NCBI GenBank assembly: GCA_023053685.1
Contig: JALIGW010000001.1
Location: forward strand, 155,207,466-155,271,465
Direction of reading: 5' to 3'
DNA: 64,000 bases
DNA from: Diadophis punctatus similis
Lineage: Eukaryota > Chordata > Lepidosauria > Squamata > Dipsadidae
Positions 57,150 through 64,000 of this stretch are shown piece by piece (position 1 is the first letter of the stretch; the number at the start of each line of letters is the position of its first letter). The notes under the pieces were generated by a model. It saw only the letters and a program-made list of their open reading frames with translations, was not told where the DNA came from and made no database searches. Position numbers and translations under genes: made by a program.

Positions 57150-57720
57150 TTGCCCCGCCCACTCACTCACTCCTCACCGCCTAAGCTGCTTTCCCAGTTC
57201 CCACGTGGTGCCTGCCCTGCGCCCCAACTGAGCTGCCTCCTCTTGCCTACAGGTAAGTCGCGGTCATGCTAGCCCCCCCATCCAGACAGGTGGCTGCATG
57301 TGCACATCCCCTCTCTGCCCGGGTGCGTTTCCCACAGTCGCCTGGCTTGCAAAGGAAGCCAGGCGGCCGGGGGAAAGAGAGACCGGTGGCTGTGTGTGCG
57401 CGCCCCAACGCTGCCCGGCCCAGGAAGGTCCTGAAGCCAAAGCCAGGAAGGCGAGAGGGGCAGCGGAGGAAGAGCTTGGGCGGTTGCAACGGGGCTTGAG
57501 CAGCTGGGGATCCTCTTGCCGTCTTTCCTGCTTGCTCGGCCCCGACGCCGTCCCCCCCCCCTTCGGCCGCTGATGGCCCCGGCTGCGCCATCCAAGCCCT
57601 GGCTCAGCAGCTGGGTGAGGGGACCATTACCACCTTGTGGGACGTCTCGTTCGCTGAGGTAGAAGCAGCCACATGCGAAAGCAAGGCTTCTTTCCCAGCC
57701 TCCCAGCTGGCAAAACATTA
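57150..57720 (+). promoter_or_regulatory. GC- and CpG-rich segment in the 3.2-kb element
   Basis: This is one of the most CpG-rich stretches in the window, in an AT-rich surrounding. It includes CCCCGCCCACTCACTCACTC and a consensus splice-donor-like CTACAGGTAAGTCG at about 57247. Overlapping open frames on both strands (up to 149 codons) are expected from the base composition and show no recognised domain. A promoter or 5' exon role is inference. Confidence 0.35.
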
Positions 57721-57760
57721 ATTTTTAACATTTAACAAAACATTAAATTTTAACATTAAC

Positions 57761-57994
57761 CACGAAGGCAGCAAGAAGAAAAGGGGGGAAAGAACTCCAG
57801 CCGGTGTTCCGAGGCAGAGCTTTTCCCCATATTCCTCCTCCTGCCTGTTTCCCTGGCTTCTTCCGGCTTTGCACACACGCACGCACGAAGGCAGCAAGAA
57901 GAAAAGGGGGAAAAAAACTCCAGCCGGTGTTCCGAGGCAGAGCTTTTCCCCATATTCCTCCTCCTGCCTGTTTCCCTGGCTTCTTCCGGCTTTT
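57761..57994. repeat. 133-bp tandem duplication
   Basis: CACGAAGGCAGCAAGAAGAA begins at 57761 and again at 57894. The units share CTCCAGCCGGTGTTCCGAGG and CTTCTTCCGGCTTT. The second lacks the ACACACGCACG end. Confidence 0.92.
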
Positions 57995-57997
57995 GCA

Positions 57998-58482
57998 TAC
58001 AAAAATAATACACTGGCTGGGGCGCAGTCTTCCCATTTTCCTCTCGTTGCCGTGTGTGCGTGCTTTCTGCTTTTGCACTAAACATAGCACGGAGAAAAGT
58101 CTCCCCTTGTTGCCAGAAAAAGAGGCAAGTAAAGGGAAGAAAAAGCCACTTTTCTCCATGCTGAGTTTAGTGCAAACTTTTTTTCTTTTACTCCCAGCTA
58201 TGGATATGCTTTGTGGCTTTAATGCAGGAGAACCTTACTCTGAAAAGCCTTCTCTCCCACCCTCTTCATACACAAGCACGTCCTGTGAAGAAATGCTTTC
58301 TATGTTTCTACAAGGCACAGGAGCTCTGCCAGATTTCCCTCCCCCCTTTAATTGGCAATTCCAGCTAGATTTCGTTAGCCCGCTCTTCATATTGCCTGGA
58401 AGAAAACATTGCACGCACGGCAGCGAGAGGAAAATGGGAAGAGGTGTATTATGAAGAGTTTATTATTTTTGTATCTTTCCAG
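57998..58482. repeat. concentric inverted repeats
   Basis: Outer arms: AAAAATAATACAC then TCTTCCCATTTTCCTCTCG (about 58001-58061) against CGAGAGGAAAATGGGAAGA then GTGTATTAT and TTATTATTTTTGTAT (58410-58482). Inner arms: TTTTGCACTAAACATAGCA, CGGAGAAAAGT (58071-58103) against ACTTTTCTCCATGCTGAG, TTTAGTGCAAA (58146-58178). About 230 bp containing an open frame lies between the inner and outer right arms. Confidence 0.8.
58190..58454 (+). other. uncharacterised open frame in the 3.2-kb element
   Basis: An ATG at 58200 opens MDMLCGFNAGEPYSEKPSLP, about 84 codons to a TAA/TGA-type stop at 58452-58454. It follows a splice-acceptor-like TTTTTTTCTTTTACTCCCAG. The same frame is open upstream to 57804, making this the longest open frame in the window (216 codons). 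I recognise no domain, and codon use does not prove coding. It could be a captured exon, a transposon-encoded exon or chance. Confidence 0.25.
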
Positions 58483-58715
58483 AGACAGAAAGAAGGTGGC
58501 TGAATTTCCTTACAGTTATTCTCTGGATGTGAGGGTTGGGGAGTGGGGGTGGGGAGTGGAGGAGAGGGAGGGAGGGAGGGAGAGAGAGAATGAATGAGTT
58601 CCAGTTATTTCACTTTTCCCAGTAGCTTATTCCCCACCCCCCTGAAATTAAAGCAGCAGGTGTTTCCCTCTGGTTAACCAAAGTGTTTTCTAGCTGGTAA
58701 TAATTTATCTATTCA

Positions 58716-59002
58716 AACTATTCTCCAAAGCACCTGAGGGTAGAACAAGAAGCAATGGGTGGAAACTAATCAAGGAGAAGCAACTTAGAACTAAGGAGAA
58801 ATTTCCTGACAGTGAGAACAATTAATCCGTGGAACAGCCTGCCTCCAGAAGTTGTGAATGCTCCAACACTGAAAGTTTTTAAGAAGATGTTGGATAACCA
58901 TTTGTCTGAAGTGGTGTAGGGTTTCCTGCCTAAGCAGGGGGTTGGACTAGAAGACCTCCAAGGTCCCTTCCAACTCTGTTATTCCATTCCATTCCATTCT
59001 AT
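58716..59002 (+). mobile_element. CR1 3' end inserted in the 3.2-kb element
   Basis: CCAAAGCACCTGAGGGTAGA, ACAGTGAGAACAATTAATCC, GGGGGTTGGACTAGAAGACC and CCAACTCTGTTATTCC are the CR1 ORF2 end and 3' UTR. The tail has become ATTCC repeats. Confidence 0.88.
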
Positions 59003-59059
59003 CTTATGAAATGGTGTGGAAGCGAAGGTTTAACAAAGTTAGGCTCCTATGATTTTTAA

Positions 59060-59240
59060 TGACTATGCTGGAGATGAAAGAAAAAGAGGGGAGAGAGGCA
59101 GAGAGAGAGAGAGCGAAGGAAGAAAGAGAAAGGGAGGGAGGGAGAGAGAAAGATAAGAAAGAAAAAGAGAAGGGAAGGAAGAAGAAAGAAAGAAAGAAAG
59201 GGGAGGGAGAAAGAAAGAAAGAGGAGAGGGAGAGAAGAGG
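59060..59240. repeat. purine-rich GA/GGAA/GAAA tract
   Basis: About 180 bp of almost pure purine on the plus strand in mixed GAGA, GGAAGG and GAAAGAAA units. Confidence 0.9.
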
Positions 59241-59322
59241 AAGGAAGCACCACAAACCTTGGCACTTTCCTTGCCAGAAAGGAGAAGGATTTTACTAGGG
59301 TTTACTACCATGCAGAGGAAGG

Positions 59323-59415
59323 CAGAGATAGTCCTTGACTTATGACCACAATTGAGCCCAAAATGTTGGTTGCTAAGCAAGAGCGTTGTTAAGTGAGTTT
59401 CACAACATTTTGCTC
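59323..59415 (-). mobile_element. squamate MITE end fragment
   Basis: ATAGTCCTTGACTTATGACC, ACAATTGAGCCCAAAATG and TTGTTAAGTGAGTTTCAC match the complement of the right end of 25906-26304. Only one end is present. Confidence 0.8.
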
Positions 59416-59803
59416 AATCCATGATATTTCCTGGCTCTAACAGTTATGTGCAAACTAGGGAAGTACATCTGAAGGCATGTGTAATGTTCTAATGTACAGA
59501 AGTTATGGTTAAATGTGTGGCAGAAAGTGGACTCTGGGTGTGTTTTTCTAAATGCAGTAAGTGAGATTGAATGTGTATAGTTTTAGAAGAGGTGTGTGTG
59601 TGTGTGTGTACATACACATACAGTATATATAGTAGATAATGTATATTTTTGTGTGCCTGTGTGTAATATGTATGTACACATTACATAGGATTAAATAGTA
59701 TATTTTGGATGTTCAGTAGTAGTAAATAGATAGGAAATTGTTTCTCATTGAGGCCTTTGAGGTGAGGAGAGGCCAGGCACCCTAACCCTAACCCTTGACG
59801 TGA

Positions 59804-60000
59804 GTGATGTCAAGTTGGCCACACCCACCCAGTCACATGACCACCCAGTCACATGATCACCAAGCCACACCCACCCAGTCACATGACAGCAAAGCCACTC
59901 CCACCTGGTCACATGGCCGGCAAACCACTCCCACCCAGTCACATGGTCAACAAGCCACTCCTACCCGGTCACATGACCATCAAGCCATACCCACAAAATA
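59804..60000. repeat. short tandem units in the right end of the hAT-type element
   Basis: About six ~32-bp units of CACCCAGTCACATGACC then CAAGCCACTCC. The same units occur once to three times in 9455-10127 and 33778-34528, so copy number varies between family members. Confidence 0.85.
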
Positions 60001-60222
60001 AGCCACGCCCACAGAGTGGTAGTAAAAAATTTAGGAACCCGCCACTGCATGTACAGTATATCATGACCTTATGCCATGGCCTAAAAGTCCTTGGAAAGCA
60101 CCAGACTCAGCCAGTATTCAAGCTAGGCTTATGAAAGACTAAGGGAGAATCCAGTTACAATCAGTTCTTAATTCAAGCAATGTTCACCAATTACGAACAG
60201 CATATGGAAAACTATGATGTGT

Positions 60223-60320
60223 TGTGACCCAGCCTTCACGAGCTCCACTCAACAGCCTACTCATGAGGAAAAATCCCTTTTTATTTAGAAAGGCAGGAAT
60301 TCACAGCATTCACTGACAAA
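60223..60320 (-). mobile_element. LTR fragment related to 1706-2333
   Basis: TGTTGTGACCCAGCCTTCAC, then AAAAATCCCTTTTTATTTAG and GGAATTCACAGCATT align with the first ~100 bp of the solo LTR at 1706. The remainder is missing. Confidence 0.65.
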
Positions 60321-60365
60321 TTTGCAGATGATACTAAGCTGGCAGGAATAGCTAACACCCTAGAA

Positions 60366-60790
60366 CAGTGGTGGCGAACCTATGGCACGCGTGTCACAGG
60401 TGGCACACAGAGCCATATCTGCCGGCACGCGAGCCGTTGCCCTAGCTCAGCTCCAGCACGCATGTGCGCACCGGCCAGCTGATTTTCGGCTCGTGCGGAG
60501 GCTCTGGGAGGGCATTTTAGGTTTCCCGAGGGCTGGTGGGGGGCGTTTTCACCCTCCCCAGGCTCCACGGAAGCCTCTGGAGCCTGGGGAGGGCGAACAC
60601 GGGCCTACCAGGCCCACTGGAAGTCGGGAAACAGGCCGTTTCCGGCCTCCAGAGGGCCTCTGATGGGGCCGGGTGAGGCCATTTTCATCCTCCCCAGGAA
60701 TTGAATTATGGGTGTGGGCACTCGTACGTGCGTGATAGCGTGCGCGCATGCGCTTTCGGCACCCGAGGGAAAAAAGGTTCGCCATCACTG
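60366..60790. mobile_element. hAT-like MITE, CAGTGATGGCGAACC family, in CR1
   Basis: Starts CAGTGGTGGCGAACCTATGG and ends GGTTCGCCATCACTG. Perfect target duplication CCCTAGAA at 60358-60365 and 60791-60798. The CR1 reading NTLE-DRLK is restored on removal. Opposite orientation to 53423-53846. Confidence 0.95.
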
Positions 60791-61412
60791 CCCTAGAAGA
60801 TAGGCTCAAGAGGCAGATGGATCTTGACAGACTTGAACACTGGGCCCTATCTAACAAAATGAAATTCAATGTAGAGAAAAGTAAAGTCCTACACTTAGGT
60901 AAGAAAAACCAAAAGTACACATATAAAATGGGTGAAACCAGGCTTAATAGCAGTGACTGTGAGAGGGATCTTGGAGTCTTAGTGGACAACCAGCTAAATA
61001 TGAGCTAGCAGTGTGCAGCGGCAGCCAAAAAAGCCAATGCAATCCTAAATTGCATTAACAGAGGGATACAATCAAGATCAAGTGAGGTACTAATACCACT
61101 CTATAAAGCCCTGGTAAGACCACGCCTAGAGTACTGCACCCAATTTTGGTCACTACACTATAAAAAAGATGTTGAGACTCTAGAAAAAGTGCAGAGGAAA
61201 GCAACCAGGATGATTAGGGGACTGGAGACTAAAACATGAAGAACGGTTACAGGAACTGGGCATGACTAGTCAAGTGAAGAGAATGATCAGGGGAGACATG
61301 ACAGCAGTGTTCCAATATTTGAGGGCTGCCACAGAGAGGAGGGGGTCAAGCTATTTTCCAAAGCACCTGAAGGCCAGACAAGGAATAATAGATGGAAACT
61401 GACCAAGGAGAG

Positions 61413-61734
61413 TGTCGAGGTGAGAATAAATCTCACAGAGGCGATATTGATCTTTCTTCCAGAATTCAGACATTTAGAAATAAAACCGAAGTTTAAAAGT
61501 CTAATTGAAAATATTTATTTCGGTACAAAAACAATAAATTCTGATTGTTTACATTTCTGCTATAAAATGCGACCTTCTCGGTCAAGAGCCAAGTCAAGAA
61601 GGGAAGAATGGAGATTTAGGAATGCACACATGCGTACAAGAATATTATATCACGTGGTAGGAATATATCATTACATTAGATAGGGATGCAACTCCCTGCA
61701 TATACATACAACTGACAACAATCACTACGTGACA
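61413..61734 (+). mobile_element. 322-bp solo LTR in CR1
   Basis: Starts TGTCGAGGTG and ends CTACGTGACA, so TG/CA. Flanks GAGAG (61408-61412) and GACAG (61735-61739) are a 5-bp duplication with one mismatch. On removal the CR1 phrase CAAGGAGAGATTCAACCTAG is restored. Orientation is not certain. Confidence 0.8.
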
Positions 61735-61958
61735 GACAGATTCAACCTAGAAATAAGGAGGAACTTTCTGACAATGAGAACAATCAACCAAGGGAACAGC
61801 CTGTCTTCGGAAGTTGTGGGAGCTTCATCACTTGAGACTTTCAAGAACAGATTGGACTGCCATTTGTCAGAAATGGTGTAGGGCCTCCTGCTTGAGCGGG
61901 GTGGGGTTGGACAAGATGACCTATAAGGTCCCTTCCAACTCTGTTAGTCTGTTAAATC

Positions 61959-62514
61959 TGTTAAAGCTCCAGATCACATATCAGTAGGTGATTCACAAGC
62001 TGTAACAGTCTCTGAGTTCCCCGCAGGGAGCCTCAATTAGCACTTCAATCCCAACACAAAGAGTCCTGACCAACCTGGTTAGTGGTAAGGAAATCCTGGC
62101 AAGGAATCCGCCTGGAGGGAACTCTTCTGGAGTATGAACAGATGTCTCTGACACCCACACCTCCCACACCCCTCCTCCTTATATCCCAGCCAGGGAGGGG
62201 CTTGTTAACATCTCCTTTTTCTCCTAGATAGCTGGCCCTCAGTCCTGTATTGTTCTCCTCTCCTCACTTCTCTGCGCATACTTGCATCTGGGACAGGGCC
62301 CAGCTGTTCCTCCCCCTCCCTCATCTCAGGCCCTGAAAACATCTGTCTCTCCATCTGAGTGTGAGTAGATGGGCTCTGCTCTGCATCTGGCTCTGAGACC
62401 TCCTCTTCCTCAGAGCCTTCTGCCGGCTCTGATGGTAACCCAGGCACCCTCTCCATCTCCTCTGATTCATCTGACTCGACTGCCATCTCCGCTGGCAGTT
62501 GACGAACCACAACA
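61959..62514 (-). mobile_element. LTR related to 1706-2333
   Basis: The right boundary GAACCACAACA gives TGTTGTGGTTC on the minus strand, like TGTTGTGACCC of 1706-2333. A TATA-like GATATAAGG lies near 62180 (minus). From 62514 down to 62205 the minus strand is open and acidic. The left boundary abuts the CR1 tail and no duplication was found. Confidence 0.65.
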
Positions 62515-63632
62515 TGATGTTCTTTTATTCTTTGGAAAACACCAGTAAAATTCGCATTCTCAAAAAAACATAGATTCCATTTTAAAAAAATTAAACAAAA
62601 TATCTGCCATTTTTGTGGAGTTGTGATCCTGAAACACAAAGCTGTTTTAAAACTAAGTACATGGAACCATTTCTGAAAATAGCTTGAAATTCAAAAAGAA
62701 AGAGGGGGTAGGATATCATCAGCAACAGTACGGCTTAATTCAGACTCTTTTGTACCGTAAAAATGGAGTCAGTGTCCTGATTCATATATATAATATGCTA
62801 AACCATAATGTTGTTTGATTGCTTTTGGTTTAACGTGATGTTTCAATCCAGCCAGAATCACTGAGAATTGTTTCCAAGACAATTTCAAGTACAACACTGA
62901 ACAATCTGTTAGCATGACAGACTTAAAAGAGAGAAAAGTGGGCCCTAAATACTCTCCAGGATGGCTTCAGAGGTCAAGTCAAAGCCTCCATTTTCTGATG
63001 TTCTCATCACAAAGGATAATACTTTATTTTTTAGCTAATATAAATAGACTGAAGCTTCTGATTCTACAGTAATAGATTTAGATTCCACCCTTTATAGAAA
63101 ACAACAGGGCTCAAAAAGATTCTTATGAAATTCTGGCCTTGATATCAACGCTTATGCTATGCAATGCAGGCTATGCTATTATTTATTTCTCAACTCATAA
63201 AATTAATCCAGCCCTCTGATCATATTTAATATTCTGTCATTTCCCTTCCACAGTTTTTCTAATGGCTCCTCAGTTAGGCAAACTTTTTAAAAACAACACA
63301 ATTACATTTTATACCTATTGAAAATTGCCTGCTTAGTTTTGTTTCAAAGGTTTTCTTTCTCATAGCCTCTGTCCTTACTTGTATAACTGACAAGATATTG
63401 TAATATAGCATTGCCTCCTGTATTTTCTACCTGTTTTTCTAACTGCAATATATACTTTCTTGCATTTTAATCCCCCCCCCCCGCCAGCCATTAATCACAG
63501 AAATGAAAGAATCCACATTCCTTTTCACAGGAAGGTAGAAGAGCAGATATATAAGCATCATGGTGAAATTATATGTGGGTTTTAAATCCAAATATTGTGA
63601 TGATCAGTTACCAGTTAAAGTTATCATCTTTA
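62515..63632. other. no recognised feature
   Basis: AT-rich. A C-run at about 63473-63482. Confidence 0.5.
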
Positions 63633-63680
63633 AGATCGCGATTGGTCGGGCACGACTTCGCAACTAACAACAACAACATG
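63633..63680 (-). mobile_element. BovB-type 3' tail fragment
   Basis: GCGATTGGTCGGGCACGACT then TCGCAACTAACAACAACAAC has the 'gtcgtgtccgac' and (TTG)n tail style of BovB and BovB-mobilised SINEs, but the orientation is uncertain. Confidence 0.5.
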
Positions 63681-64000
63681 ATCTTTTTTGGAAAGAATTA
63701 AAGAATTACCAGACATCTTCTGTATATTATGGATAGTGATGGTAGATAACTCCTGCATACTGTATATAAGTATTGTGATGTTTATCCATGAGGCCAATGT
63801 CCTCCATATCTCAAAAATTTGGCAACCAACATAAATAATATTGATCTAAGCACAATACCACACAAAACAATCCTGTAAAAGAAGTAATTGAAGTTAGTAG
63901 TATGTGAGAGGTATGTGTTACAATTGGGTTTTTTTTCATCATCATCCAACGCACATAGAAGACGGAATTTGGGGCACTTTAGCTTTCCTAAGTTGTTGAT
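63681..64000. other. no recognised feature
   Basis: AT-rich sequence to the window end. Confidence 0.5.

Larger units (their letters stand above)
56814..60047 (+). mobile_element. 3.2-kb hAT-type element with large non-transposase core
   Basis: Starts CAGTAGTGGGTTCCTACCGG; ends TTTAGGAACCCGCCACTG, giving an inverted terminus of about 16 bp. Flanks are CATATACA (56806-56813) and CATGTACA (60048-60055), 7 of 8, as for hAT insertions. The left ~150 bp (GTCCACTCTACCGCACCGGT, TGGTGACGTCACAATCGG) and right ~250 bp (GTCACATGACC / CAAGCCAC units, AGAGTGGTAGTAAAAAAT) match 9455-10127 and 33778-34528. In between are a GC-rich segment, tandem and inverted repeats, an open frame, and later insertions of CR1 and a MITE piece. 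I saw no hAT transposase motif. Confidence 0.75.
60307..61958 (+). mobile_element. CR1 LINE, RT to 3' end, with MITE and solo LTR insertions
   Basis: The catalytic FADD box (form of the reverse-transcriptase YxDD) is at 60321-60332, followed by TKLAGIANTLE. After the MITE the frame continues with RLKRQMDLDRLEHWALSNKM, HLGKKNQKYTYKMGETRLN, VLVDNQLNMS, a stop, LVRPRLEYCTQFW and KVQRKATRMIRGLE. The 3' UTR ends CCAACTCTGTTAGTCTGTTA. A solo LTR lies at 61413-61734. Longest CR1 copy in the window; inactive. Confidence 0.92.

Noticed and set aside
57247..57718. 149-codon minus and 114-codon minus open frames in the GC-rich segment
   Set aside because: Several frames on both strands are open because stop codons are rare in GC-rich DNA; no motif.
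59056..59298. Ser/Leu/Phe-rich and Glu/Lys-rich frames
   Set aside because: Encoded by the purine tract 59060-59240.
59776..59796. Interstitial telomere repeat (CCCTAA)n
   Set aside because: Only about two and a half units; too short to distinguish from chance in C-rich MITE sequence.

Overview
The window looks like intergenic or intronic DNA from a squamate reptile, most likely an advanced (colubroid) snake. I found no host protein-coding exon, tRNA, rRNA or other RNA gene that I can support. Almost everything recognisable is a transposable element or a tandem repeat. The snake assignment is an inference from the mix: CR1 retrotransposons carrying long AGAAT/AGGAT microsatellite tails (described for snakes), BovB and L1 LINEs, a tRNA-derived squamate SINE, SPIN, and many short hAT-like elements.

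Layout. 1-10 kb: short hAT-like elements, a solo LTR nested in a squamate MITE, a rearranged mariner relic and an RTE-type LINE relic. 10-19 kb: an L2-like tail, large pentanucleotide arrays with a CR1 3' end, a CR1 copy broken by a MITE, and a SPIN copy with a perfect 8-bp target duplication. 19-27 kb: a solo LTR with TGTCAGG/CCTGACA ends, several MITEs and a long antisense L1 carrying at least four later insertions. 27-35 kb: a weak coding-like relic, an ORF2-less L1-type element with a target duplication and its own nested LINE, then a decayed BovB. 35-46 kb: a LINE relic split by a MITE, a second CR1 with microsatellite tail, and minisatellites. 46-56 kb: mariner end, L1 pieces, SINEs, a fold-back element and a palindromic MITE. 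56.8-60.0 kb: the most unusual object, a 3.2-kb element with hAT-type ends and a GC-rich, inverted-repeat-bearing core. 60-64 kb: CR1 broken by a MITE and a solo LTR, then another LTR.

The nesting gives relative ages. CR1, L1, BovB and the squamate MITE are hosts. The hAT-like MITEs, solo LTRs and fold-back elements sit inside them and are younger. Many MITE boundaries are fixed by 8-bp target duplications that can be read directly. Family names rest on recognition of sequence and translated motifs, not on a database search; boundaries without a target duplication are approximate.
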